From NCBI GenBank assembly GCA_947479755.1, contig CANKAM010000026.1, forward strand, positions 1 through 51,204: a stretch of DNA of 51,204 nucleotides. The letters run 5' to 3'. The position numbers were made by a program, and so were the translations under genes. Source of the stretch: Bacteroidota bacterium. Its GTDB lineage: Bacteria; Bacteroidota; Bacteroidia; SXHM01. The notes beneath the pieces are model-generated. The model searched no databases. It was not told the DNA's origin and saw only the letters and a program-made list of their open reading frames with translations. Shown piece by piece: positions 8,650 to 17,166 of the stretch (the stretch's first letter is position 1; each line of letters starts with the position of its first letter).

Positions 8650-8915
8650 CTTGGCGTGTCAGGAAATAAGGAAACACGCAACTTGATTCCCAAAACCTCA
8701 ACAAGTTGTATAGAAACGACCGTTTCTATACAATTCTACGCGCCCGGGTGGAAAGAAACAACCCACACCTATTCACCCCTTCACGTGGCTTTATATACAC
8801 TTACCCTATTTCGATGCGTATCCATACGCCAAGGTGAACGGAACAGACCGTTTCTATGCAAAGCCACGCGTCAGGGTGAGTAGAAACACCTGTTTCTATT
8901 CACCTCCTCAGCCAC
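8650..8915. repeat. Degenerate tandem array, ~42-bp period, six units
   Basis: Units carrying a core like GGTGAGTAGAAAC begin at about 8663, 8705, 8747, 8789, 8833 and 8875, a spacing of 42-44 bp. Several units contain palindromic TAGAAACGACCGTTTCTA-type arms (best at 8710-8729 and 8880-8900). The units differ by many substitutions. The open frame across it has no coding character. Confidence 0.6.
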
Positions 8916-9013
8916 CATGATATCAAAACGGTATTTTAAAACAAATAACACTTCACAACACATTAAATATCAACAACTAAACACTATAATTTAATGTCTT
9001 GAATTCGTTTATT

Positions 9014-9073
9014 GTTACTTCGAGTATAGCCAAGAAGTCATAATTAAACTTCTCGACTGCGCTCGAAGTGACA
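9014..9073. repeat. Dispersed inverted repeat (TTCGAG / CTCGAA type)
   Basis: GTTACTTCGAG at 9014-9024 pairs with CTCGAAGTGAC at 9062-9072 with one mismatch; the inner part contains ACTTCTCGACTGCG. Elements of this wording recur in many Bacteroidota chromosomes. No protein is encoded. Confidence 0.6.
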
Positions 9074-9118
9074 GAACGCAATAATAAAATCAAAACTTCT
9101 CCGTTAATAGTGAAAACC

Positions 9119-9126
9119 TATCTTTG
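9119..9126 (+). promoter_or_regulatory. -7 promoter element (TATCTTTG)
   Basis: Perfect TAnnTTTG ending 7 bp before the ATG at 9134. Transcription would start at or next to the start codon, so the message may be leaderless. It supports choosing 9134 over the upstream in-frame ATG at 9068. Confidence 0.7.
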
Positions 9127-9133
9127 CAAACCC

Positions 9134-10588
9134 ATGAACAAAACCCGCATTTTATTTCTTTTTGTTTCTATTGCTGCATTGCTCTTCGCCTGCCGCAAAG
9201 ACATGCTTACAACCGACCCTTCAGACAAATTAACCTTCTCAGCCGATACAGTAATTTTTGATACTGTTTTTACAACCATTGGTTCAACTACAAAACGTTT
9301 ATTGATTTATAACCCCAGCGATAAGCGCATCGTTATTTCTTCCATTATGCTTGCAGGTGGTTCTGCATCAAAATTCAGATTGAATGTAGATGGTATTCCC
9401 GGAATTTCGCACCACGATATTGAGATACAAGGCAAAGACAGCATGTTTCTTTTTGTGGAAGTTACGCTTGATGCCAGCGGTCAAAATAATCCGCTGATTG
9501 TTTCCGATTCTATTCTGTTTATGACCAACGGAAACCTGCAGGATGTGGATTTGGTGGCCTGGGGACAGGATGCGTATTTTTATTATCCTACTAATTATAG
9601 TCAGAGTCTCGGAGGATATTCCATTGTTGATTGCGATGATGTGTGGACCAACGAGAAACCTTATGTGGTTTATGGATTATTAGTTGTGGATTCTGCTTGC
9701 TCATTGGATATTATGGAAGGTGTGAAAGTTTATTTCCATAAAAATTCAGGGATGCTGGTTTACCGTGACGGAACGCTGCGCATAAACGGACAACCCGGAA
9801 ACCCGGTGATGATGGAGGGAGACAGACTTGAACCTTTTTACCAGAATGTTCCCGGTCAGTGGGATCGCATCTGGTTTTACAATGGAAGTAAAAACAACAC
9901 GATTAATCACGCCATCATTAAAAACGGAACAATAGGTGTTCATGCCGATACAGTTGCCAATTCTAACCCAACTGTTACCATCAATAACACACAAATTTTT
10001 CAGATGTCGGGCGCCTGCCTGCTTGCACAAGGCGCACATATTACAGCAGAAAACTCTGTCTTTGGAAACGGAGGACAGTTCTGTGCAGCGCTTGTTTTAG
10101 GAGGAAATTATGATTTCCGCCACTGCACGTTCGGCAGTTATTACCAATACGGCAACCGCCAGACACCTGCCCTTTTGCTCAATAATTATTACGAAGATGT
10201 TGACGGCAATATTCAACTCCGTGATTTAGACAATGCCTATTTTGGAAACTGCATTATAACAGGCAACCTTGAAAACGAAATTGGTTTTGATAACGTGCCG
10301 GGAGCAGCATTTACTTACCGGTTCCACCATACTCTTTTGCGCATTGACCCCGAAGTGAATACTTCAGACATCAACTTCTTCGATAACATAATTAAAACCC
10401 AAAGCGATACCTTCTTCATTGACCAGGTAAACAATGATTTTCACCTTGATGCATCTTCACCCGCGATAGATGCAGGAAGTTACAATGTGATATTAGATGC
10501 TGCTAATCCAACAAATCTTTATAATGACTTAGATGGCAAGGGAAGAAAACTAAATCCTGATATGGGAGCCTACGAAAGTCAGGATTGA
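9134..10588 (+). CDS. Lipoprotein with right-handed beta-helix / choice-of-anchor Q-like region
   Basis: 484 aa from the ATG at 9134. The N-terminus is a lipoprotein signal with lipobox LFAC (Cys20), so the protein is anchored to a membrane. Residues ~30-160 look like a beta-sandwich (FDTVFTTIGSTTKRLLIYN). Residues ~190-460 show the irregular beta-helix pattern (IRINGQPGNPVMMEGDRL is a typical turn), and the end DGKGRKLNPDMGAYE is the signature of the choice-of-anchor Q group found on bacterial surface proteins. The frame extends upstream to 9068, but that would bury the signal peptide and run through the promoter. Function beyond a surface or adhesion role is unknown. Confidence 0.85.
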   Translation: MNKTRILFLFVSIAALLFACRKDMLTTDPSDKLTFSADTVIFDTVFTTIGSTTKRLLIYNPSDKRIVISSIMLAGGSASKFRLNVDGIPGISHHDIEIQGKDSMFLFVEVTLDASGQNNPLIVSDSILFMTNGNLQDVDLVAWGQDAYFYYPTNYSQSLGGYSIVDCDDVWTNEKPYVVYGLLVVDSACSLDIMEGVKVYFHKNSGMLVYRDGTLRINGQPGNPVMMEGDRLEPFYQNVPGQWDRIWFYNGSKNNTINHAIIKNGTIGVHADTVANSNPTVTINNTQIFQMSGACLLAQGAHITAENSVFGNGGQFCAALVLGGNYDFRHCTFGSYYQYGNRQTPALLLNNYYEDVDGNIQLRDLDNAYFGNCIITGNLENEIGFDNVPGAAFTYRFHHTLLRIDPEVNTSDINFFDNIIKTQSDTFFIDQVNNDFHLDASSPAIDAGSYNVILDAANPTNLYNDLDGKGRKLNPDMGAYESQD

Positions 10589-10683
10589 TAGAAAATAGAT
10601 GATAGCAAATAGAAAAAAGAAAATATAACGCAATTACGCTTGTTAACTATTTTCTATTTCATATATTCTATTTGCTATTTTCT
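10588..10683. repeat. Dispersed A/T-rich inverted repeat
   Basis: GATAGCAAATAGAAAA near 10599 and TATTCTATTTGCTATTTTCT near 10662 form a long imperfect inverted repeat directly after the lipoprotein stop. The words match the repeat at 7013-7048. Confidence 0.55.
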
Positions 10684-10696
10684 TTAAAAGAAAAAT

Positions 10697-10792
10697 GGGT
10701 AAGTCCCGATATCGCACCGCTACAACCGCCTACCCTTGCTACCTTCCGGTCCTGGGGGAGTTCAGCAGGAGCTGGTCGTATAGAACTTACCC
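10697..10792 (-). ncRNA. ffs: Small signal recognition particle RNA (4.5S type)
   Basis: Read on the minus strand, the segment contains the universal SRP domain IV loop CAGGACCGGAAGGTAGCA (about 10736-10753), the site bound by the Ffh M domain. The ends GGGTAAGT (10697-10704) and ACTTACCC (10785-10792) pair perfectly and close the long hairpin, giving about 96 nt, the size of the small bacterial SRP RNA. A perfect TATCTTTG promoter element ends 5 bp before the 5' end. The RNA works with Ffh (encoded at 17988) to bring nascent membrane and secreted proteins to the inner membrane. It is transcribed against the flanking protein genes. Confidence 0.93.
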
Positions 10793-10796
10793 GCTG

Positions 10797-10804
10797 CAAA
10801 GATA
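10797..10804 (-). promoter_or_regulatory. -7 promoter element of the SRP RNA (TATCTTTG)
   Basis: Perfect TAnnTTTG on the minus strand, placed so that transcription begins at the first paired base of the SRP RNA. Confidence 0.75.
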
Positions 10805-10860
10805 CATTTGAAATCCGAAACAGGAAATTTGAAAGAGAAAAAATCTTTCAGACAAAAATC

Positions 10861-10868
10861 TATCTTTG
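10861..10868 (+). promoter_or_regulatory. -7 promoter element (TATCTTTG)
   Basis: Perfect TAnnTTTG 23 bp upstream of the DUF4199 start codon at 10892; it is divergent from the SRP RNA promoter 56 bp away. Confidence 0.7.
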
Positions 10869-10891
10869 CCGCAACCTAAAACCCAACAACT

Positions 10892-11437
10892 ATGGAAGAG
10901 AAACCAACTCCCTACAAAACCGCGATGAATTTTGGAGCACTCCTTGGATTGGTGCTGATTGCCTACTCTGCTTTATTATATGCGTTTGACCAAACTACCA
11001 ATCAGGCTTTAAGCTGGCTCAGTTATGTTTTTCTTGCCGGTGGAATTATTTTGGGCACAAAAACTTACCGTGATAAAAGTCTTGGTGGCTACATTACCTA
11101 CAATCAGGCTTTGTGGACAGGCACATTGATTGTGTTTTTTGCAAGTTTCCTTTCAGCTTTCTACACCTTTATTTTCACCAAGTTCATTGACCCGGGAATG
11201 ATTACCAAAATTCTGGAAGAAACAGAAATGAAAATGCTGGAAGAACAAAACATGGGTGAAGAAGAAGTGGAAGTGGCTATGAAATACACCCGCATGTTTG
11301 TAACGCCTGAAATAATGACCATTACAGTAGTCTTTGCTACTACAATAATGGGCTTTATTATTTCACTGATTACTTCTGCTATTCTGAAAAAAGAGAATCC
11401 TAATCAGTCGTTTGAGAACGTAATTGATAACACATAG
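10892..11437 (+). CDS. DUF4199 family membrane protein
   Basis: 181 aa with four hydrophobic segments (about 13-31, 40-56, 75-98 and 141-165), an acidic stretch rich in Glu and Met between the third and fourth (EETEMKMLEEQNMGEEEVE), and a short cytoplasmic tail. The N-terminal pattern (YKTAMNFGALLGL, GGIILGTKTYRDK, YNQALWTG) fits DUF4199, a Bacteroidota inner-membrane family of unknown function. In many genomes it precedes a DPM1-like glycosyltransferase, and here the stop is 2 bp before such a gene, so the two are surely cotranscribed. Confidence 0.85.
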   Translation: MEEKPTPYKTAMNFGALLGLVLIAYSALLYAFDQTTNQALSWLSYVFLAGGIILGTKTYRDKSLGGYITYNQALWTGTLIVFFASFLSAFYTFIFTKFIDPGMITKILEETEMKMLEEQNMGEEEVEVAMKYTRMFVTPEIMTITVVFATTIMGFIISLITSAILKKENPNQSFENVIDNT

Positions 11438-11439
11438 AC

Positions 11440-12384
11440 GTGGATATTTCAATCGTAATACCTCTTTACAACGAAGAAGAATCACTTGCCGAACTGTCGG
11501 CATGGATTGTTGCTGCGCTTAAAAGCAGTAATTATTCTTACGAAGTTATTTTCGTGGATGACGGCAGCACTGATGCATCCTGGAAGAAAGTGCAGGAAAT
11601 TTCATCAAACGATTCGCGTTTTAAAGGCGTGAAGTTTCGCAGAAACTATGGCAAATCTGCCGGTCTCAATGTTGGTTTTGCAGAAGCGCAGGGCGATGTG
11701 GTAATTACTATGGATGCCGATTTACAGGATAGTCCCGAAGAAATTCCGGCACTTTACAAAATGATAATCGAAGAAGGATACGACCTTGTTTCGGGATGGA
11801 AAAAGAAGCGTTACGACCCGATTACCAAAACCATTCCAACCAAGTTATTCAACTGGGCAACACGCAGAATGTCGGGAATAGAATTGCACGATTTCAACTG
11901 CGGACTTAAAGCCTACCGTAAAGATTTGATTAAAACGATTGATGTGTATGGCGAAATGCACCGTTATATTCCGGTGATTTCAAAATGGGCGGGCTTCCGC
12001 AAAATTGGTGAAAAAGAAGTACAGCACCAGAAGCGCAAATACGGAACTACTAAATTCGGTTTAGAACGTTTCATTAATGGTTTCCTTGATTTATTGGTCA
12101 TCACCTTTGTTTCGCGTTTTGGTAAAAAGCCGATGCACCTTTTCGGAACGCTGGGTACACTTAGCTTCTTAGGCGGTTTTATGATTGCCGTTTATCTTGC
12201 TGTTGCAAAATTTGCTTTCCACGAATATAAAATGACCGAGCGCCCCCTCTTTTATTTCGGACTGTTGGCAATGGTTATCGGCACACAACTATTCCTCACT
12301 GGATTTCTTGCCGAAATGGTTTCGCGCTCTGCCGCTGATAAAAACCATTACTTAGTAGAGAGAAAAACAGGTTTGGGTGTTTAG
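11440..12384 (+). CDS. GT2 glycosyltransferase, GtrB/DPM1-like, with C-terminal membrane anchor
   Basis: 314 aa starting at a GTG two bases after the DUF4199 stop. The GT-A fold shows IVIPLYNEEESL at the N-terminus, VDDGSTDASW (39-48), the metal-binding DADLQD (92-97) and FNCGLKAYR. Two membrane helices (about 232-258 and 272-296) follow near the end. Enzymes of this class move a sugar from a nucleotide donor to polyprenyl phosphate on the cytoplasmic face; donor and acceptor here are not determined. It is coupled to the DUF4199 gene. Confidence 0.9.
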   Translation: MDISIVIPLYNEEESLAELSAWIVAALKSSNYSYEVIFVDDGSTDASWKKVQEISSNDSRFKGVKFRRNYGKSAGLNVGFAEAQGDVVITMDADLQDSPEEIPALYKMIIEEGYDLVSGWKKKRYDPITKTIPTKLFNWATRRMSGIELHDFNCGLKAYRKDLIKTIDVYGEMHRYIPVISKWAGFRKIGEKEVQHQKRKYGTTKFGLERFINGFLDLLVITFVSRFGKKPMHLFGTLGTLSFLGGFMIAVYLAVAKFAFHEYKMTERPLFYFGLLAMVIGTQLFLTGFLAEMVSRSAADKNHYLVERKTGLGV

Positions 12385-12389
12385 TATTT

Positions 12390-12417
12390 CACCGCAAAGA
12401 CGCTAAGGGCGCAAAGA
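12390..12417 (+). repeat. Dispersed repeat CACCGCAAAGACGC type, abutting a start codon
   Basis: The sequence ACCGCAAAGACGCTAAGG followed by GCGCAAAGA ends exactly at the ATG of the CtlX gene, so its AAAGA supplies the ribosome-binding region. Related copies lie at 17167-17192 and, inverted, at 17232-17256. Confidence 0.65.
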
Positions 12418-13352
12418 TGAAAATCCAAAGTCAATGCACTACTGCTGTTTTAATGATTCGTCCTGCTTCATTTGGTTATAATGAAGAAACTGCTGTCAAT
12501 AATGTTTACCAGCAAAAGCCTGTAATTACTGACATCGCAACCATTCAACAACAAGCTTTATACGAGTTTGACGCCTTTGCACAAAAACTAACCGATGCAG
12601 GTGTGAATGTTATTATGGTATCCGACACACCTGAACCACAAAAACCGGATGCACTATTCCCCAACAACTGGATTTCGTTTCATGAGGACGGGACGGTTGT
12701 GCTTTATCCCATGTACGCCAAAAGCCGGAGAACAGAGCGAAGGAACGAGATTTTAGAATTACTTGAAAAGCAACACGGGCTTAGAACAACCAACGTAATT
12801 GATTTAACGTACTTTGAAAATGAAGGTAAATTCCTGGAAGGCACAGGCAGTTTGGTTTTAGATAGAGTAAATAAAATTGCTTATGCCGCTGCTTCAGAAA
12901 GAACATCACCTGAACTTGTTGAAGAATTTAGCAGTCAATTAAACTACAAGCCGGTTATATTTAATGCAGTTGCAAACGGAGCTCCTGTTTACCATACTAA
13001 TGTTCTTTTATCTGTTTGCGACAAGTTTGTGGTTATCTGCCTTGATTACATTTCATCTGAAACTGAAAAGGAAGCACTGCTAAAAACAGTTGAACTAACT
13101 CAAAAGAAGGTTCTAAGTATCTCTGCCGAACAGGCTTCCTGTTTTGCCGGCAATATGCTGGAATTGAAATCAGAGAAAGAGGAAAGCCTGCTTGTAATGT
13201 CCACCAATGCTTATAATTCTCTGGATACAGAGCAACTATCTTTCCTGAACAAACACTACAAAATCATCCATTCTCCCCTCGATACAATTGAAAAATACGG
13301 AGGCGGAAGTGCAAGGTGTATGATTGCAGAAATATTCCTGCCCTGGAATTAA
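12417..13352 (+). CDS. ctlX: Citrulline hydrolase CtlX-like (arginine deiminase superfamily)
   Basis: 311 aa of the guanidine-modifying (amidinotransferase/deiminase) superfamily. Visible motifs are PDALFPNNW (77-85, substrate-binding Asp), LEGTGSLVLDR (140-150, catalytic Glu/Gly loop), YHTNVLLSV with His193, and the C-terminal nucleophile Cys301 in YGGGSARCMIAEIF. This pattern and length fit CtlX, reported to cleave citrulline to ornithine. The next gene is an arginine decarboxylase, so a role in arginine-polyamine metabolism is likely. No signal peptide. The ATG directly follows a dispersed repeat. Confidence 0.82.
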   Translation: MKIQSQCTTAVLMIRPASFGYNEETAVNNVYQQKPVITDIATIQQQALYEFDAFAQKLTDAGVNVIMVSDTPEPQKPDALFPNNWISFHEDGTVVLYPMYAKSRRTERRNEILELLEKQHGLRTTNVIDLTYFENEGKFLEGTGSLVLDRVNKIAYAAASERTSPELVEEFSSQLNYKPVIFNAVANGAPVYHTNVLLSVCDKFVVICLDYISSETEKEALLKTVELTQKKVLSISAEQASCFAGNMLELKSEKEESLLVMSTNAYNSLDTEQLSFLNKHYKIIHSPLDTIEKYGGGSARCMIAEIFLPWN

Positions 13353-13371
13353 AACTGAAATCCAAATCACT

Positions 13372-13379
13372 TACATTTG
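13372..13379 (+). promoter_or_regulatory. -7 promoter element (TACATTTG)
   Basis: Perfect TAnnTTTG 53 bp before the decarboxylase ATG, giving it a promoter of its own apart from ctlX. Confidence 0.65.
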
Positions 13380-13432
13380 CAAAAAAATAGCAAACCGCAT
13401 AACGCGGATTTATCATTTAACTATTATTCTAT

Positions 13433-14842
13433 ATGAAACAGGTTTCTAAAATGGAAAACACCTACTCCGACCTCATTAATCAAACATTTGAGTTTCCGCA
13501 GGAAGGATTCAAAGTGGAGGATAATGATCTTTACTTCCACGATATTAACCTGATGGATATTATCGAGCAGTATGGAACTCCTTTAAAAATAACCTATCTG
13601 CCTAAAATCAGCTCACAGATACAGAAAGCGAAAAGACTGTTTAATGTGGCAATGGCTAAGGTGGATTACAAAGGCAAATACACCTATTGCTATTGCACCA
13701 AAAGTTCACACTTCTCTTTTATTCTTGAAGAAGTGCTGAAAAACGATGTGCATTTGGAGACTTCTTCAGCTTTTGATATTCCTATTATTAAAAGCCTATA
13801 CAAAAGCGGCAAGATCAGTAAAGACGCTTACATTGTTTGCAACGGCTACAAACGCCCGGCTTACACCGAATATATTTCAGACCTGGTGAATTCTGGTTTT
13901 ACCAATGTTATTCCAGTTCTGGATAACATGAACGAACTGGAATACTATAAAAAGAGTTTTAAAAAGAAATGCCAGATTGGCATCCGCATTGCATCGGAAG
14001 AAGAGCCAACGTTTGAGTTTTATACTTCCCGCCTTGGTATCCGTTACCGCGACATTGTTCAGTATTACAAAGATCACATTGAGAGCAATCCAAAGTTTGA
14101 ACTCAAAATGTTACACTTTTTCATCAACTCAGGAATAAAGGACAATGCCTATTACTGGAGTGAATTGAATAAATGCCTGAGTGTATATTGTGAATTGAAA
14201 AAGATATGCCCTGAGTTAAATTCGCTGAACATTGGTGGCGGTTTTCCTATTCGTACTTCACTGAATTTTCATTACGATTATGAATACATGACCGAAGAAA
14301 TTGTATCTAAAATCAAAAGCTATTGCGAAGAAAACGATGTTGCCGAGCCAAACATATTTACCGAGTTCGGTTCATTTACAGTGAGCGAAAGTGGTGCTAC
14401 ACTCTACTCTATCATTGACCAGAAACTGCAAAATGATAATGAGTTGTGGTACATGATTGACAGCTCATTTATAACTACACTTCCAGACATCTGGGGAATA
14501 AGTCACCGCTTCTTAATGCTCTCACTTAATAAATGGGACAAGGAATATCAGCGCGTAAACCTTGGAGGCTTAACATGCGACAGTCTGGATTATTACAATT
14601 CTGAAGCACACGTAAATCAAGTGTTCCTGCCAAAAACAGACAAGCAGGAACCGCTTTACATCGGTTTTTTTCATACAGGTGCTTATCAGGAATCGCTTGC
14701 AGGTTATGGCGGAACACAACACTGTCTTATTCCTGCACCAAAGCACGTAATCATCAACCGCGATGAAGATGGAGAAATAACCACCAAGCTTTTTGCTAAA
14801 GAACAGAGCTATAAATCGATGTTAAAGATTTTGGGGTATTAG
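13433..14842 (+). CDS. speA: Arginine decarboxylase, fold-III PLP enzyme (short Bacteroidota type)
   Basis: 469 aa. It is a type III PLP-dependent decarboxylase: the lysine that binds PLP is Lys90 in YCYCTKSSHF, the phosphate-binding glycine loop is GGGFP (268-272), and the catalytic Cys382-Asp383 pair lies in LTCDSLD, followed by GAYQ (416-419). The enzyme converts arginine to agmatine, the first step of polyamine synthesis. It lacks the large insert of E. coli SpeA. Met1 and Met7 are both possible starts. It follows ctlX. Diaminopimelate decarboxylase is a related alternative, but Bacteroidota orthologues of this length and pattern are annotated as arginine decarboxylase. Confidence 0.82.
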   Translation: MKQVSKMENTYSDLINQTFEFPQEGFKVEDNDLYFHDINLMDIIEQYGTPLKITYLPKISSQIQKAKRLFNVAMAKVDYKGKYTYCYCTKSSHFSFILEEVLKNDVHLETSSAFDIPIIKSLYKSGKISKDAYIVCNGYKRPAYTEYISDLVNSGFTNVIPVLDNMNELEYYKKSFKKKCQIGIRIASEEEPTFEFYTSRLGIRYRDIVQYYKDHIESNPKFELKMLHFFINSGIKDNAYYWSELNKCLSVYCELKKICPELNSLNIGGGFPIRTSLNFHYDYEYMTEEIVSKIKSYCEENDVAEPNIFTEFGSFTVSESGATLYSIIDQKLQNDNELWYMIDSSFITTLPDIWGISHRFLMLSLNKWDKEYQRVNLGGLTCDSLDYYNSEAHVNQVFLPKTDKQEPLYIGFFHTGAYQESLAGYGGTQHCLIPAPKHVIINRDEDGEITTKLFAKEQSYKSMLKILGY

Positions 14843-14884
14843 TTTTAATTTTTTCTACTTTTAAACGCTGAAAAAATCAGTCCG

Positions 14885-14926
14885 TAGTCCACAGTCCATA
14901 GTTAATGGTCTATGGACTGTGGACTA
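14885..14926. repeat. Perfect 17-bp inverted repeat, 8-bp loop
   Basis: TAGTCCACAGTCCATAG at 14885-14901 is the exact complement of 14910-14926, with TTAATGGT between. It lies 13 bp upstream of the Fur-family ATG and 43 bp after the decarboxylase stop. Without a T-run it is not a normal terminator; it resembles dispersed palindromes, and in RNA it would form a strong hairpin just before the fur start codon. Confidence 0.75.
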
Positions 14927-14939
14927 TTGACTAACAAGA

Positions 14940-15425
14940 ATGGCTGTTGCGGAATTAAAAAATGAGAACAAGGAAGTGGTGAAAAAGATTTTCACTGACT
15001 ATCTTGAAAAACAAGGACACCGGAAAACTCCCGAGCGCTTTGCCATACTCAGTGAAATTTATTCGCAGAACGAACACTTTGATATTGAATCGCTTTACCT
15101 GAAGATGAAACAAAAGAATTACAGGGTAAGCCGCGCAACATTATACAACACCATTGAACTTCTGCTCGACTGCAAATTAGTAACCAAACACCAGTTCGGT
15201 AAAAACCTTGCACGCTTTGAAAAATCATACAAATACCGTCAGCACGACCATTTAATCTGTGAAGATTGCGGTAAAGTATTTGAATTCTGTGACCCTAGAA
15301 TTCAACAGATACAAAACATGGCAGGCGAAGTACTTAATTTCAACATCAGCCATCACTCGCTTAACTTTTACGGAAGCTGCAAATTGCTTGCAACAAAAGG
15401 CAAATGCGAACGAAACCAAAATTAA
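14940..15425 (+). CDS. Fur-family transcriptional regulator
   Basis: 161 aa. The N-terminal winged helix contains [12 protein letters not shown] and the recognition helix [19 protein letters not shown]. The metal region shows [15 protein letters not shown] (H102, H104, C107, C110) and a second Cys pair C147/C156, consistent with a structural zinc site plus a regulatory metal site. It represses metal-uptake or peroxide-stress genes when metallated; Fur, Zur and PerR cannot be told apart safely. A perfect hairpin repeat stands 13 bp before its start. The STAS gene follows after 29 bp. Confidence 0.9.
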   Translation: MAVAELKNENKEVVKKIFTDYLEKQGHRKTPERFAILSEIYSQNEHFDIESLYLKMKQKNYRVSRATLYNTIELLLDCKLVTKHQFGKNLARFEKSYKYRQHDHLICEDCGKVFEFCDPRIQQIQNMAGEVLNFNISHHSLNFYGSCKLLATKGKCERNQN

Positions 15426-15454
15426 TCCAAGCTTAACTTATAATCAAAATCACT

Positions 15455-15799
15455 ATGAGTTTTACCCACACTATTTCAGAAAAAGCAAACTATACACTAA
15501 TTTCAATTGGCGGACGACTGATTGAAAAAAGCGAAGCAGAAGGACTTATCACCGAAGTGGAAAACCTGATAGCCGGAGGAAAAAATAAATTCCTGATTGA
15601 TGGAAAAACGCTGGAATACATGAACAGCTCAGGGCTTGGTGTATTATTACACATACTAACAAAAGCACGCAATTCAGGCGGTGAAGCGGTGTTGTGCGAA
15701 CTTTCAAAAAAAGTAAAACAACTCTTTATCATTACCAAACTTACTTCCGTTTATTCGGTGGTGGACAGCTTAAGTGAAGCAGAACAGAAATTTAAATAA
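15455..15799 (+). CDS. STAS-domain anti-sigma-factor-antagonist-like protein
   Basis: 114 aa, one STAS domain. The phosphorylatable serine motif YMNSSGLGVL is at residues 55-64 (Ser58/Ser59), matching the DSSGLGV switch of SpoIIAA. Proteins of this type act with a HATPase-family serine kinase and a phosphatase. No kinase lies next to it, but a SiaB-type kinase is encoded at 29453-30079. It is close behind fur (29 bp) and ahead of purA (71 bp), possibly in one transcript. Confidence 0.88.
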   Translation: MSFTHTISEKANYTLISIGGRLIEKSEAEGLITEVENLIAGGKNKFLIDGKTLEYMNSSGLGVLLHILTKARNSGGEAVLCELSKKVKQLFIITKLTSVYSVVDSLSEAEQKFK

Positions 15800-15870
15800 A
15801 CTATTTATAAACCGGTACTTGTTTTTGGTTTTCCAATGACAATAAACCAATGACTATTGACCAAAATCAA

Positions 15871-17160
15871 ATGAAAGCAGACGTATTATTAGGTCTTCAA
15901 TGGGGAGACGAAGGGAAAGGAAAAATTGTTGACGTGCTTACACCACATTACGATGTGATTGCCCGTTTTCAGGGCGGCCCGAATGCAGGACACACGCTCA
16001 AGTTCAACGAAACAAAGCATGTGCTGCACACCATCCCCAGTGGCATTTTCAGGGAAAACTGCATCAACATTATCGGTAACGGTGTGGTGATTGACCCTGT
16101 GGTTTTTAAGAAAGAGATTGACGCGCTGGAGAAGTTCGGTTTCGACATCCGTAAACGTCTTTTTATTTCGCGCAAAGCTCATCTGATTCTTCCTACACAT
16201 AAGTTTCTGGATGCCGCTTCTGAAAGCTCAAAAGGCAAAGAAAAAATTGGTTCTACTTTGAAAGGAATTGGTCCTGCTTATATGGACAAAACAGGTCGCA
16301 ACGGTTTGCGTATGGGTGATATTGAAAGTCCTAAATTCAAAGAGAAATACACTTTTCTGAAAGATAAACACGCGCAGATCTTGAGTTTTTATGACTACGC
16401 CTATAATCTTGCAGAAGTAGAACCTGCATGGTTTGAAGGAATTGAATTACTGAAAAGTTTCACTCAAATCGATAGTGAAATTGTGATAAACCAATACCTG
16501 AACGAAGGCAAAAAAATATTGGCAGAAGGCGCACAGGGTTCATTGTTAGATATTGACTTTGGCTCCTACCCTTTTGTAACTTCATCTAATACCATTTGTG
16601 CGGGAGCCTGCACAGGTCTTGGCATTGCACCTAACCGCACAGGCGAAGTAATCGGTATTTTCAAAGCTTATTGCACACGTGTTGGCAGCGGGCCTTTTCC
16701 AACGGAACTGGAAAACGAAATTGGAGAAGAACTGCGCAAAGTAGGAATGGAATACGGTTCAACAACAGGACGCCCGAGACGTTGCGGCTGGTTGGATTTA
16801 CCTGCACTGAAATACGCTATCATGCTCAATGGTGCCACTCAGTTAATCATGATGAAAGCGGATGTAATGGATAGCTTTTCTACTATAAAAGTATGCACAA
16901 GCTACAACTACAAAGGCGAAAACATTAGCTATCTTCCTTATGATTTTTCACCTGAATTGCTACAACCGATTTATACTGAAATGCCGGGCTGGAATAAGCG
17001 ATTAGATGACATCACTTCTATCAATGATATTCCTGCAGCGCTTTTAGCTTATGTTGAATTTATTGAAAAGGAAACTGGTGTTCCTGTAAAAATAATTTCG
17101 GTTGGGCCTGACAGAGGGCAAACACTGTACAGAAACAACACCGAGAAGGTAGCAGTCTGA
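15871..17160 (+). CDS. purA: Adenylosuccinate synthase
   Basis: 429 aa from the ATG at 15871. The GTP-binding loop LQWGDEGKGK follows at once, as in all PurA proteins. Other motifs: GPNAGHT, GNGVVIDP, the IMP-binding STLKGIGPAYMDK, and TTGRPRRCGWLD. The enzyme joins IMP and aspartate with GTP in AMP synthesis. A longer frame from 15850 adds MTIDQNQ, encoded by a CCAATGAC-type dispersed repeat, so I prefer the second Met, which aligns with the family N-terminus. Start choice: 15871, moderate certainty; identity certain. Confidence 0.96.
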   Translation: MKADVLLGLQWGDEGKGKIVDVLTPHYDVIARFQGGPNAGHTLKFNETKHVLHTIPSGIFRENCINIIGNGVVIDPVVFKKEIDALEKFGFDIRKRLFISRKAHLILPTHKFLDAASESSKGKEKIGSTLKGIGPAYMDKTGRNGLRMGDIESPKFKEKYTFLKDKHAQILSFYDYAYNLAEVEPAWFEGIELLKSFTQIDSEIVINQYLNEGKKILAEGAQGSLLDIDFGSYPFVTSSNTICAGACTGLGIAPNRTGEVIGIFKAYCTRVGSGPFPTELENEIGEELRKVGMEYGSTTGRPRRCGWLDLPALKYAIMLNGATQLIMMKADVMDSFSTIKVCTSYNYKGENISYLPYDFSPELLQPIYTEMPGWNKRLDDITSINDIPAALLAYVEFIEKETGVPVKIISVGPDRGQTLYRNNTEKVAV

Positions 17161-17166
17161 AATCAT

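Larger units (their letters stand above)
8521..9133. other. Gene-free region between divergent genes
   Basis: 613 bp between the Nudix gene (minus) and the beta-helix lipoprotein gene (plus). It holds the ~42-bp array (8650-8915), a dispersed inverted repeat (9014-9073) and the lipoprotein promoter (9119-9126). I see nothing else that can be called. Confidence 0.6.

Noticed and set aside
8656-8883. 75-residue frame within the ~42-bp array
   Set aside because: No coding character, covers the degenerate repeats, and has no promoter.
10672-10989. 105-residue plus-strand frame
   Set aside because: It runs through the SRP RNA and into the DUF4199 gene in another frame.
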